A stretch of 64,000 bases of DNA from Actinernus sp. WN-2022 (GCA_030867875.1 JAOWCC010001501.1:24239036-24303035), one strand, 5' to 3'. Shown: positions 52,792 through 61,908, counted from the stretch's first letter. Notes: a model not told the origin generated them from the sequence alone. A program made the numbers and translations.

Positions 52792-55444
52792 GTGTTCTAG
52801 CTTGTGTAATGAGAGTAGCTTCTCTGGCCTTACGAATTGAATCTCTATTAGAGAACATTTTTTCGATGGGGATTAGTTGCATGTCATTAGCAGTGTGATT
52901 AGGTGTCGAGAGAAAATGTTCAGCAGCAGTAGTAGGTTTAGATATGTTATTAGACTTGTCTACGGTCCGTCGATGTTCGTTAAATCTGTCTTTCAGACGT
53001 CGTTTTGTCTCACCTATGTATTGTAAATTGCAGCGGTTGCATTGAATCATGTAGATTAGATTTTTTGTGTTACACGTCAAATTAGTTCTGATAGAGCGTC
53101 TTTCACCGGTAGAGAAGAAAGTATAAGTGGTTTGTCCGTCACAGATGTAGGGGCAAGTAGAACAGTTCTTTCCACAGCGGAAAGAGCCAGGTGGGAGCTG
53201 AGGATCAGTCGAGTTAGAAGGGACTTTAGCTTTAACTAGTAAATCACGGAGGTTAGAGGTGCGTCTGAAGGCTACAAGTGGCAAGTGTTGAAAGACTTTC
53301 TTGCAGCGGACAGAGGAGTGTAGCAGGCTGTAGTTCTTCTTAATTATTTCAGAAATATGAGGGAGTGATGGGTTATAAGTAATAACAAAAGGTATACGGT
53401 TAGAATTGTGTGTGTCTTTGGTTTGTAGAGCAAAAGCGTGAGGGATGTCGGCAGCGCGTTGTATTTGTCTAGCAAGAAAGGAACGGTTATAGCCTCGTTT
53501 AATGAGGTATGTGATAAGCTCAGCAGTGCGATGCTTAAAAGCTTCGTCAGTAGAACAGATACGTCGTAAACGGAGGGCTAAGCTAAAAGGGATGGCTTTT
53601 TTGGTATGTTGTGGATGGCAAGATGAATAAAGTAGATGCTGGTGCTTATCTGTGGGTTTAGAATAGAGATCAGTCTCGATATTACCATTGTTTAAAGAAA
53701 CATTAACATCAAGGAAAGGTACGTTAGTAGAAGAGTGTGAGCTGGTGAATTTGATGGTAGGGTGAATGTCATTAAGATAATCGATGAATATTTTTAGGTT
53801 GTCTGGACCTTCGGTCCAGATTATAAAAATATCATCGATATATCGAAGCCAAGTATGTGGTTGAGATGGAGCGTTTACCAGGGCGTTGGCTTCGAAAAAA
53901 CCAAGAAACAGATTGGCAAAAGTAGGGGCCATTCTAGTGCCCATGGCTGTGCCGTGAATCTGAAGGTAGTGGTTATCGTTAAAAGAAAAGTTATTCATGG
54001 TTAGAATCATGCGAATAAGGTCACATAGTGTGCCAGTAGGAATGGTTATATGGGGGCGAGTACGTAAAAAGTGATCACATGCATTAATCCCTTCATTATG
54101 TGGAATGTTAGTGTAGAGTGATGAGACATCAAGGGTAACTAGTAGTGTGTTAGCGGGTAAATTATCGATGGCAAGGAGTTTGTTGAGAAAGTCATTAGTG
54201 TCTTTGACAAAAGAGGGTAGTTTAGCAACTAAAGGTTTAAGGTGGTAGTCAACAAAATGGGATATACGTTCAGTAGGGTGGCTGTTAGATGATACAATGG
54301 GGCGTCCTGGATTGCCTGGTTTGTGTATTTTAGGTAAAATGTAAAAGCGTCCTGGGGTAACGTCAGTTTGTATAAGGTATTGTTTGGTTTTGTCGTTGAT
54401 TAAATTGTCACTGTGCATTCTGTTAACATATACAGTGATACGTTGTTGTATGTTAGCCGTTATGTCTTCGTTTAATTGTCGGTAAAATTTGGTGTCATTA
54501 AGTTGTCTGTAACATTCGTTGATGTACCAAGTTTTGTCCATAACTACTGTACCGGAACCTTTGTCCGCGGGTTTAATAATTATGTCGTGGCGTTGCTTAA
54601 GTTGGTCTATAGCTTGTCGTTCAGTAGCAGTAAGGTTGTCACGAATCTTGTTAGGTGTGGCAGTTGTTATGTCAAGTTTAACAGCGTCTAAAAAAGTGTT
54701 AAGAGCCGGTTCTCGGTCGACTGGAGGAGTCCAAGTACTTTTGTTACGGAAAGGATTGTCGTGTTGTGTGGCATTGGGGTTATTTCTGTTATCGTTATTA
54801 GTGTTATTGTCAAAATAATATTCGGTTAGTCGCATACGTCGTGAAAAGTCGTAAATGTCGGCTGTCAGTTCCGGCCAATTAATATGTCGCGGTGTGGGGC
54901 AGAACGTGAGTCCACGAGAAAGAACAGATATCTCGTTGGTAGATAGAGGAGACTCATTAGAAAGATTCATGATTACTGAAGTGGTGTCAAGTTGAATTTG
55001 AGCTGGTTTAGTTTTACGTCGAGTACGTCTACGTTTATTGCCGGTGGGCGGAACAGTCGATGACGTGGTAGTGGGAGCGTTAGATGAAACTGATACGGCA
55101 GACACGTGCGCGTTTATAGCATTATTGTTGACCTGTGGGTCGCGATTATTAGCAGCAAAATTAGTATTGTTAATGTGTTGGCGGAAAAAAGCAGTCTTTT
55201 TAGCACGCCTGTAGGTTAGCAGAGACTCAAGTGATGAAGCCATAGAATCCAGTTTAGTGGTATAGAATAAAAAAGCATCCGATGTACAAGAGTTACGTAA
55301 AAGTTCCTTTTGATGTGCTAGTTCCATAGTTAGTGAGTCTGTCTTGTGTCGGCATTCGGTGATTAATAACTTTAAGTGGCGGTAGGCAGCAAAATATGAA
55401 ATATATCTCCATCGTCGACGGAATTTCTGGTTGTCTGGGTACAT
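52751..55444 (-). CDS. PLE polyprotein: reverse transcriptase with C-terminal GIY-YIG endonuclease
   Basis: 897 residues from the first Met, with no stop or frameshift. Residues 1-290 form an N-terminal domain with a basic stretch (RRRTRRKTK, 138-146). The RT core follows: KPADKGSG (291-298), motif A LDVSSLYTNI (438-447, Asp439), GTAMGTRMAPTFANL (498-512), and the catalytic YIDD (535-538). A Cys cluster CGKNCSTC (757-764) with further Cys at 791, 802 and 805 is a likely zinc-binding linker. The GIY-YIG nuclease runs from ~795: LIY (796-798, in place of GIY), YIG (809-811), Arg815/816, and a candidate metal-binding Glu875. The RT copies element RNA and the nuclease nicks the target. The family is EN+ PLE; I cannot separate Poseidon- from Neptune-type groups by eye. 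The Met at 55444 may not be the true start (see the upstream extension). Plus-strand frames across it are shadows. Confidence 0.97.
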   Translation of the reverse strand: MYPDNQKFRRRWRYISYFAAYRHLKLLITECRHKTDSLTMELAHQKELLRNSCTSDAFLFYTTKLDSMASSLESLLTYRRAKKTAFFRQHINNTNFAANNRDPQVNNNAINAHVSAVSVSSNAPTTTSSTVPPTGNKRRRTRRKTKPAQIQLDTTSVIMNLSNESPLSTNEISVLSRGLTFCPTPRHINWPELTADIYDFSRRMRLTEYYFDNNTNNDNRNNPNATQHDNPFRNKSTWTPPVDREPALNTFLDAVKLDITTATPNKIRDNLTATERQAIDQLKQRHDIIIKPADKGSGTVVMDKTWYINECYRQLNDTKFYRQLNEDITANIQQRITVYVNRMHSDNLINDKTKQYLIQTDVTPGRFYILPKIHKPGNPGRPIVSSNSHPTERISHFVDYHLKPLVAKLPSFVKDTNDFLNKLLAIDNLPANTLLVTLDVSSLYTNIPHNEGINACDHFLRTRPHITIPTGTLCDLIRMILTMNNFSFNDNHYLQIHGTAMGTRMAPTFANLFLGFFEANALVNAPSQPHTWLRYIDDIFIIWTEGPDNLKIFIDYLNDIHPTIKFTSSHSSTNVPFLDVNVSLNNGNIETDLYSKPTDKHQHLLYSSCHPQHTKKAIPFSLALRLRRICSTDEAFKHRTAELITYLIKRGYNRSFLARQIQRAADIPHAFALQTKDTHNSNRIPFVITYNPSLPHISEIIKKNYSLLHSSVRCKKVFQHLPLVAFRRTSNLRDLLVKAKVPSNSTDPQLPPGSFRCGKNCSTCPYICDGQTTYTFFSTGERRSIRTNLTCNTKNLIYMIQCNRCNLQYIGETKRRLKDRFNEHRRTVDKSNNISKPTTAAEHFLSTPNHTANDMQLIPIEKMFSNRDSIRKAREATLITQARTLVPYGLNIRDESY

Positions 55445-55666
55445 TGGTGGGTCGCGAGGAAGTAGTGATATCGGGATGTAGTTGTGTTCCTTATAGAAAT
55501 TATAATTCAGAAAGTGATGTTTGTATCGGGTGAGCTTGAGTTGTATCCTTTTTGTTTTGTTGAATAGACTTGAATATGGGTACGGCGTGGGTGAGTTTGT
55601 AGTTGAGGAGTCGGCAGCTGTCGTAGGTTGTACAATATCAGCAGTATTTGGTCCGGGGTTCGTACC
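55445..55666 (-). CDS. In-frame upstream extension of the PLE frame without Met (5'-truncated)
   Basis: Seventy-four sense codons continue the frame upstream of Met 55444, up to a TAA at 55667-55669 that lies inside the inverted repeat. There is no ATG among them. The composition (for example FYKEHNYIPISLLPRDPP immediately before the Met) looks protein-like, so the ancestral protein probably began further upstream and this copy lost its start where the repeat joins at 55659/55660. Confidence 0.65.
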
Positions 55667-55918
55667 TTATGGTCTCAACATCCGTGACGAGTCATACTAG
55701 CTGGTATATATATAACCTCATTATCTTGTTATTTCTATATTTATAGTGTCAATCATTTGTCATCTATTTCCTGTATTTCGTAACCCATATTTCTAGTTAG
55801 TCACGTTCGCCAATGTAATAACATTTCTTCATATTACCTGAAGAAGGCTGGTTTGGCCAGCCGAAATATCGTTATAAACCTCTAAAATTTACGTTGTGTC
55901 GGCTTTGCTATTTTTAGT
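55660..55918 (+). repeat. PLE terminal repeat, right arm (inverted copy)
   Basis: Inverted copy of the element's own 3' end. At 55662-55700 it still encodes the last 12 residues (VPYGLNIRDESY) and stop of the PLE protein, but on the plus strand. It was therefore duplicated from a 3' end rather than being a classical LTR. Confidence 0.93.
55838..55876 (+). ncRNA. Hammerhead-ribozyme-like core, right arm of the PLE
   Basis: Identical to the 52575-52613 motif, on the plus strand. CTGAAGA is at 55838-55844, helix II at 55846-55862, and GAAA at 55863-55866. Confidence 0.5.
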
Positions 55919-56004
55919 TTTATGTATTCAGCCGATTAGATCAATCACTGATCCAACGTACACCAGCAGGATCGTCGTCCACGGTTGCTTGCATTCTATT
56001 TTTT

Positions 56005-56015
56005 ACTGTTCACAC
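56005..56015. repeat. Right target-site duplication of the PLE
   Basis: actgttcacac, followed by atccgttttc, which would have been contiguous with the left flank before insertion. Confidence 0.75.
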
Positions 56016-56222
56016 ATCCGTTTTCAAACCTTGAGAACTTTTTTGGTAAATTACGAAACAATTTGGTAAACTCACAGTTTGAAGTTTGTTCAATTTCCCG
56101 TCGACTGTGAAAATAAAAAGCTTAACTTTCACGTATTTTTCTTAACTTTTTGGGGTAGAAGTTCACTGTAAAGGTTTTAAGGTAAATTTGCGCGGGAAGA
56201 CTGACCGTAATACGCATGCGCA
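56016..56222. repeat. Continuation of the repeat interrupted by the PLE
   Basis: AT-rich sequence without coding signal. It ends in tttgcgcgggaa (56187-56198) and gactgaccgtaatacgcatg followed by cgca (56199-56222). Both blocks match 52351-52362 and 52383-52406 in direct orientation, with one mismatch in the second. Confidence 0.5.
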
Positions 56223-56872
56223 ATTATAGATGTGTAAATATATGGAATAACTTGGATGACAGTTGAAGTTTATTACTAATCTTAGCACTTTTAATTAACA
56301 GCTTAAAAAAAATTTGCTTTCTCATTCTTTAGGTTTGCATTAATTCACAGATTTGTCTTTTGTATTTTTCAATTTTACATTTTTACATTTTAAATCTATT
56401 ACTGCATGTACTATAGTTATAACACTTTTAAGATCACTGTAAATTGAAGCTGAAAAGCCCTGTTGGGAGCTTTCAATAAAACATGTATGTATGTATGTAT
56501 GTATATGTAAGTTCCTCCAGCACACAACGCTCATGCACCACACTTAATTAAGAACGCCCCCGTACACGATGTAGTGGATGTGATAAATTCCATGGTTCAT
56601 TGTATTGCCCAACGTACGTTGAGGACTGTCGCAACTGCTGGAGTTGCGCAAATTCCTACAGGCTAGGTTTACAGTTCTTACTTCAGAAAAAGATCTATCG
56701 GGATCAAAACCATTGTGCGATTGGCGGGATTGAAGGGGAAAAATTCCTGGGTAGCGGGTTTGACAACCCTATTGTAGACCATCTATACACAGATGTATAT
56801 GTTGTATTATGCGAGGTTTGATGGCTTGCTTCCTCTTAGATTTAATTATAAGTAATACCATGGCATGAGGAG
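56223..56872. repeat. Gene-poor interval with a probable retroelement 3' tail and (ATGT)n
   Basis: An AATAAA at 56475-56480 is followed at once by (ATGT)5 (56483-56502). This looks like the 3' end of a non-LTR retroelement, but no coding part is visible. Sequence at ~56511-56568 (gttcctccagcacacaacgc...) resembles ~62158-62212 and is probably a dispersed repeat. No gene seen; the 67- and 73-codon frames here look random. Confidence 0.4.
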
Positions 56873-56992
56873 TATTAGTGATGAAATTTTCCCGCGAGCC
56901 GACGGAGCTGAGGTTTGTGGAAGTTCCGACGCAGCAGGCAGAGGGACTTTTACAAACCTCCCGAGGCTCGAAGGGCAATTTAATCATTAATA
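56873..56992. mobile_element. Foldback element / MITE, imperfect 120-bp palindrome
   Basis: tattagtgatgaaatt at the left pairs with aatttaatcattaata at the right. Inner blocks gagcc/ggctc, gaggtttgt/acaaacctc and aagt/actt continue the pairing to the centre. It codes for nothing. Confidence 0.65.
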
Positions 56993-57236
56993 CCCCGAAT
57001 TGCCACGGTATAAGTTTGTAATACTATGACTGCCGAGAGAAAGGGAACTTTTTATTACTATATTTGAGTTTAGTTGGCGAGGTCTGCTCGAAAATTACTA
57101 TCAATGGAGGAAAAAGGAGGGACTGTTCGCAGTCTTCGCATACCTGAAAAATAGATTAAAAGCGATTTGAATAAATTTAATCAGTATTCGGTTTAGAGCT
57201 TTTATTGGTTTCATTAGAACTAGCGCTCTCTTAAAA

Positions 57237-57398
57237 ATGGCGGAACGCTTCGTGTTCGTTTCCGAAGAGGATGTTGTAAAGATAAGGGAGGAAGGTGTCC
57301 TACAAATACTAAGAAACACAGGTGTTGCAATTTCAATCCTGGAGCAAAGCCAGAGAAGAAGCCTTCCACGATTTCAGGCCAGAAAATTCGACAAATGA
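57237..57398 (+). CDS. Short open frame (53 codons), possible first exon of a cnidarian gene or recombinase-like element
   Basis: ATG with A at -3 opens MAERFVFVSEEDVVKIREEG and ends at TGA after LPRFQARKFDK. The N-terminal MAERF-x-VSEED pattern resembles the start of an expanded cnidarian protein family I associate with tyrosine-recombinase-like (KIAA1958-type) genes, but that is from memory and weak. A possible splice donor (aag/gtgtcc) lies at ~57293. No continuation exon is recognisable downstream. It could equally be a chance frame or a relic. Confidence 0.3.
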   Translation: MAERFVFVSEEDVVKIREEGVLQILRNTGVAISILEQSQRRSLPRFQARKFDK

Positions 57399-57434
57399 CG
57401 TCATAAAAATGTAGACTATGGATTACTTGAAGGT

Positions 57435-57527
57435 TATAGAGCGGTTTTCAATTGAGTGTCATGGATAACTGACCAAAATCAAACTCGAAAGCAATTACTT
57501 TTCGACACTCAATTGAAAACCGCTCTA
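57435..57527. mobile_element. Short MITE with perfect 24-bp terminal inverted repeats and TA flanks
   Basis: Arms 57437-57460 (tagagcggttttcaattgag followed by tgtc) and 57504-57527 are exact complements, with 43 bp between. The TA at each end suggests a Tc1/mariner- or Harbinger-like target. I recognise this end sequence as an abundant coral MITE type; this copy is internally deleted. Confidence 0.75.
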
Positions 57528-57529
57528 AA

Positions 57530-57824
57530 TGACAGTAATCCTGTACCGCTTGAGACCTGTAATCTGATTGCACCATTATACTGTAGCTCTATTGTTTTCG
57601 TAATGCACATTCTAAAGGTTAGGGTGTTTTGTATAGTTGGGTAAGCCAATGCTGTGGCTCGTTTCGAGCGGTACAGGATGGCCCAAACGTTTGATATGAC
57701 GAACAATACTTTCCCAACAATACAAAACACCCTAACCTTTAGAACGTGCAGTACGAAAACAATAGAGCTACAGTATAATGATGCAATCAGAATACAGGTC
57801 TCGAGCTGTAGAGCATTACTGTCA
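57530..57824. mobile_element. Foldback element with ~112-bp inverted arms
   Basis: It begins TGACAGTAAT and ends ATTACTGTCA. Left arm 57530-57641 and right arm 57713-57824 are about 90% complementary by eye, with long matches such as the block around ccctaacctttagaa. The ~71-bp centre is unpaired. The small ORFs on both strands are mirror images created by the arms, not genes. It lies directly beside the preceding MITE. Confidence 0.8.
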
Positions 57825-57936
57825 AGCTTAGATAGATGTTAATGTCTAAGCCAATGAGGTGGAAAATTTAAGTCATATCACAATTAGCACCGTTTTACAT
57901 TACATATGCCTACCTCTTGCGCAGACCATTACTTAA

Positions 57937-58493
57937 AGTGCCTATAACCCTTTTGCAATTTTGATAGCTTATGAACCTCCGAAACGTTTTGAGTACTTCT
58001 GTTTAGAAAGTTTTGGTTTACAGTGAATACTTTATGTTCTACGATTGTTTGAAATCGTGTAAATGTGACCTTTTGTGACCTTTCCTGACCCATGACCGCG
58101 TAAGTAAAAGCCTGGGTCGAAACCTGTATGTACGTCACTTCATTAATGCATTATTCTCCATGGCGCCTTTCTATCACAACAACATCGATGCATAGAAAAT
58201 ATACAGTTTGTGAGTTGTTAGTAAAGAAAAAAGTCATTTTAGTCAACATGTTAAGTATTTCTTCAAATGATTGCAAAGCCGAATTAATTATATGACGTCA
58301 AGATGACGTAAATAAGGTATCGACCCAGGCTTTCGCTTACGCGGTCATGGATCAGGAAAGGTCACATTTACACGATTTCAAACAAGCGTAGAACATAAAG
58401 TATTCACTTTAAACCAAAACTTTCTTCACAGAAGTAGTCAAAACTCTTCGGAGGTTCATAAGCAATAAAAATTGCAAAAGGGTTATAGGCACT
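57937..58493. mobile_element. TTAA-flanked MITE with ~190-200-bp inverted arms (piggyBac-like ends)
   Basis: TTAA at 57933-57936 and 58494-58497 flank ends reading AGTGCCTATAACCCTTTTGC and its complement. Arms run 57937-58137 and 58304-58493 with scattered mismatches and small indels. The 166-bp centre includes TGACGTCA. A TTAA target is typical of piggyBac-type transposases, so this may be a non-autonomous relative; no transposase is present. Confidence 0.75.
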
Positions 58494-58497
58494 TTAA

Positions 58498-58899
58498 TGC
58501 CTTTGACCCTCTCGATCTCATTATCCAGCCTGCATTGTCTTCTAATTTTTGCTCATTAAGCATGCAGGGGAAAGTTAGAAATATGCATTGTCTTCAGGAG
58601 GAAGATTTAATGCAAATTTCTAATTTCCCTCTTCTATGCGTAAGGAGTGAAATTTAGTGGTATTATCATGTTTATTTACTTTTACAGGAGTGAGTATTTT
58701 ATTGAATACAGTTAGCGGAAGACTGCATGGGTCAAACAGCCACGAACACATTTGATTGTGCTATAAAAACGCAATATAATTGCATATGGGACATCCAATT
58801 GTCGATCAAATTCATGCTGTAATACGTTTCAACAACAAGCAGTTATTGATGCAATATATTTTTGGTTTTATCCATGTAAAACTGTTATTGTAACGTCCA
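58498..58899. other. No gene seen
   Basis: AT-rich interval. A diffuse imperfect inverted repeat around 58515-58650 (cattgtcttctaatttttgc and related blocks) is the only structure noticed. Confidence 0.5.
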
Positions 58900-59176
58900 A
58901 TATGTTAGACAGTGTTTGTCAGTCTAACAATTGTTGGTTGAATTGTTATATCTCATTATTCATTAGTATTTCACAATATATATAATTTTTATCTTTTAAT
59001 CATTACTAGTCTTTTAACTTACATCGTTTTTAGCAATTTCCACTCATATTATATATTATATTTCTTATTGTACTTCACATTAGTATTTATAGCTATAGAG
59101 GGTCACTGGTTTGTTAGCATTATATGCTATTTAGTGCTACCCTTGTTAAATAAAGACTTTATTATTATTATTATAA
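58900..59176 (+). mobile_element. Probable LINE 3' end with (ATT)n tail
   Basis: The sequence ends gctacccttgttaaataaagactttattattattattata. AATAAA is at 59149-59154 and an ATT microsatellite follows. This is the usual look of CR1/L2-type LINE 3' ends in cnidarian genomes. The upstream limit is uncertain and no RT sequence is present, so this is a 5'-truncated copy. Confidence 0.55.
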
Positions 59177-59448
59177 ATAGAAAAGAGTACAAATGAAAAA
59201 ACACCAAGGTCAAATGTTTGCTCTGTTTTTCCATACAACTCAAAGCAAACATTTCAGTCAACGAAATAAAGTATACCATGCGCATTGCACATAAATAGAT
59301 TAAGAACCGGAAAGAATTTGTGATCATGCATATGTTAATAACCACCCTTTGGGTACTGAATAGCTTTGCTTCATTGCAAGTTTATTTTAACAATTTCTTA
59401 AATCTTTCTCCTAGGAAATCATATATTTTTGATTATGTTAGTATTCAC

Positions 59449-59528
59449 TCTCGTTCCCAGAGCCCGCGATCTTTTGGCCAGCGTTTGGTCACCGCTGGCT
59501 GAAAAACGCGCGGGCTCTGCGAACGAGA
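59449..59528. mobile_element. Short hairpin MITE (~80 bp)
   Basis: Arms 59449-59468 and 59509-59528 (tctcgttcccagagcccgcg and complement, one mismatch) enclose a second inner inverted repeat gccagcg/cgctggc. I associate the tctcgttcccagagcc end with a common coral element. Confidence 0.7.
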
Positions 59529-60400
59529 TTGTGTTAGTGTTGTTTACTCATGCTGCAATGCCCTTTTAATTAAAAATAACACAGGAGCCGAATTTCATTT
59601 GGGGGGAATTAAATTGAAAAAATATTAAAGCTTGTTCGATTGCTGTTTCAAAGAAGCCTTTAACTGTCAATATTTGATGGTTTGGATGGCCGGTAAAAGA
59701 AAATTACAAAAGGCCCTCATTCATATGCAATTTTTTATAATGAAAGACTTTCTGGCGACAAGAATGCACACAACTCATCTTCTAATCAAACGCTGGACAT
59801 CTTATTACACTTATAGCGGCACAATGAATTCGAACCGTCCTTGATTATTATGATTCGATTTGACAGCTTGATTATAAAATGCGAAAATTTACGTCTTTTG
59901 ATCTTATTATTATAATTATTTATACTCTAACAGCTCTGACCCGGTTACGTTTAATTACAACAGCTCAACCGCGATCAGTTATCATAACATCAGTACACTA
60001 CTTAAATGAGAACATTCATTACTTGCTGTCTTCAAATTAGACAGGTGAAATATGTTATAGAACAATCTTACCAAAAAATTGAACCAGCAACATTCTCGTA
60101 ATAGTTTTCCCAAGTCTCTGAGATCTTATTTGATGTGAGAACATCGCCAATTAAGTACCGTTATGCAGTCTATCCAATCCTGTTGTAGGGTGAAAGGATC
60201 AACAGAGATTCAGAAGATCCACTTGAACACACAACCAGGTTTTCTTCCCTCCGCAAAAACTCCACTTCGATCTGTGGATTAGCCGGGACCTGGCATTGAT
60301 CAGCCCCCATGGTTGTTTCAGGACTCGTTAGAAATTCAGAAGTTCAAAATCATGTAATCGGCAGAAGTTTAGACCTCAATATCAGGAGGGAGGGTCAACT
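59529..60400. other. Upstream region of the receptor gene, no further gene seen
   Basis: AT-rich DNA. The 70-codon frame at 59632 starts with TTG and has no recognisable motif. No clear TATA box or other promoter element is identifiable. A TAG ~100 bases upstream of 60401, in frame, closes the receptor frame. Confidence 0.5.
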
Positions 60401-61369
60401 ATGAATGTCACAAACAGATCATCAACTAAACAACCCAAATGCAACGAAGCGACACCAGAACTCACAGAGCGGATAGTAATAACAGCCGTCTATACTCTCA
60501 TAGCTCTAGTTATTATCACTGGCAATTCCATGGCTCTCGCTGTGTTCCTCAAGAAAACATTTCTTGTCAGGAAATCGCACTATTTTCTGGTAAACTTGAC
60601 AATTGCTGACCTTCTTGTTGCAGGAACCGTGATAATGAGTATATATGCGATCAATTTTCCTGAAGATTATAGCCAGATAGGAGCTAAAATAGCACGTTTG
60701 CTTGCAATTTTCCCCACCGCATCACTATATTCCTTAACAGTGATGGCAATGGAGAGAGTCTATATGATATTCCGGCCTTTCCGTCATCGACAGGCGAAGT
60801 CGAGTCACTACTATTTGGCGATTGGTGTCACTTGGCTTATAGCAACGATAATATCATCTCTGAGTACTGTTAGTTATTCCACAAGGAAACTGGCAAAGCT
60901 TATAACTCTGGAAATGACGTTCACATTCGCCATCGTCGTTAATTGTTTCTGTTTATTTGTAATGTTAATATCGTACACTTCCATTTGGATCAAATTGACG
61001 TTCTTCAAACCTTTGAATAATCAAAGAACTAGGCTGCAACTAAACGGCGTTAAACTAGCTAAAACACTGTTCATCGTTACAGTAGTTTCTTTGATAACTT
61101 GGCTGCCTAACCAATTAGATGTTGCCGCATTTCACATAACCGGAGCCGGATGGTGTATCAAACATTCCAGTTCCCGATATATATCACATTCGTTAGGTTT
61201 ACTACTGTTTAGCAATTCCTTCATTAATATAGTGGTGTATTCTTTCCGAATGCCTGACTTTAGGAGAGAGTTAACAAAAATGTTGTGTCGAAAAGCGACT
61301 CATAACCATGGAGACGATCTTGAAGTAATGAGAGGGGGACCTTCACTTATCAGGATGAATCGACTGTGA
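60401..61369 (+). CDS. Class A (rhodopsin-like) G protein-coupled receptor, single exon, orphan
   Basis: 322 residues, seven hydrophobic segments, at the plasma membrane; couples an unknown ligand to a G protein. Seen: N-glycosylation sites NVT (2-4) and NRS (5-7); TM1 ~24-50 with GNS (Asn42); TM2 ~60-82 with LTIADLL (Asp70); TM3 ~97-121 ending MERVY (Glu118-Arg119, the DRY equivalent); TM4 ~137-156; TM5 ~168-197; TM6 ~216-240 with TWLP (233-236, the CWxP equivalent); TM7 ~260-283 with NIVVY (276-280, NPxxY with Ile for Pro), then the amphipathic SFRMPDFRREL. The overall style matches the large intronless amine/adenosine-like receptor set of cnidarians; ligand not predictable. The usual Cys at the top of TM3 and in extracellular loop 2 is absent; Cys14 and Cys252 are the only extracellular cysteines. 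The ATG at 60401 is the first in frame and has A at -3. Short for the family but complete. Confidence 0.95.
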   Translation: MNVTNRSSTKQPKCNEATPELTERIVITAVYTLIALVIITGNSMALAVFLKKTFLVRKSHYFLVNLTIADLLVAGTVIMSIYAINFPEDYSQIGAKIARLLAIFPTASLYSLTVMAMERVYMIFRPFRHRQAKSSHYYLAIGVTWLIATIISSLSTVSYSTRKLAKLITLEMTFTFAIVVNCFCLFVMLISYTSIWIKLTFFKPLNNQRTRLQLNGVKLAKTLFIVTVVSLITWLPNQLDVAAFHITGAGWCIKHSSSRYISHSLGLLLFSNSFINIVVYSFRMPDFRRELTKMLCRKATHNHGDDLEVMRGGPSLIRMNRL

Positions 61370-61908
61370 ACAAACTGATCAAGTTACAGGGCGGCTACTG
61401 GCAGTGCCAATTAGACAACGAGCTGAGAACTAAACACATTAAAGAAAAACTAAATTTATTCAGCATTCCAAAGTATAAATCCTATCACATCCATACGATT
61501 TTCTTCATTCGAAAGACTTTTACTTCAGAACTAGTAGATCCGGTAAAAGGCGAATTTGGTCCGCAAGGCTCGAGCAAGTCGACGTGCTATTGTCTTGTAA
61601 TAGACACTGATTGGCTCAAGTAACCGTAAGTTGGAATGCTTTGTTTTCGTTCTGCAATGTGATTGGTTCTCCGCGTCTAAGTGGCCCTGGTTTCAGTAGT
61701 CGCACTGTAACATTATATCTATCTATCTTTGTGATGAAATGCATTTTCCATGTAATGAGGAGGAGGATTTGTACGTGAATATTTTTAAGTCTTCTGATAT
61801 CGCTCAGGAGATCAAGAATATCTTGTTTTTATAATTTTCTTGCACAAAATATTTAAAATTAAACTGGTATATTGTGCTATTGTAAGGGATGGGCCATTAT
61901 ATTTTTGA
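61370..61908. other. Downstream of the receptor, no gene seen
   Basis: An ATTAAA at 61438-61443 could serve as a polyadenylation signal. The 85-codon frame overlapping the receptor stop begins with GTG and shows no motif. Confidence 0.45.

Larger units (their letters stand above)
52535..56004 (-). mobile_element. Penelope-like retroelement (EN+ PLE), 5'-truncated coding frame, flanked by an 11-bp TSD
   Basis: A ~3.47-kb insertion bounded by the 11-bp direct repeat actgttcacac (52524-52534 and 56005-56015). It contains a minus-strand reverse transcriptase/GIY-YIG frame, identical 259-bp inverted repeats near both ends, and 86 bp of extra sequence at the right end (55919-56004). PLEs insert by target-primed reverse transcription, often truncate at the 5' end and often carry rearranged terminal repeats, which fits this structure. 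Identity of the two repeats and an uninterrupted frame argue for a recent insertion. Confidence 0.93.

Noticed and set aside
54476..54818. Plus-strand frames of 71 and 99 codons
   Set aside because: They lie wholly within the PLE RT frame on the other strand and have no family motif.
57456..57842. Small frames of 62-73 codons on both strands
   Set aside because: Mirror-image translations produced by the arms of the foldback element.
57929..58138. 69-codon minus-strand frame
   Set aside because: It lies inside the inverted arm of the TTAA-flanked MITE.
61366..61623. 85-codon frame after the receptor
   Set aside because: Starts with GTG, overlaps the receptor stop and shows no domain; not plausible in a eukaryote.
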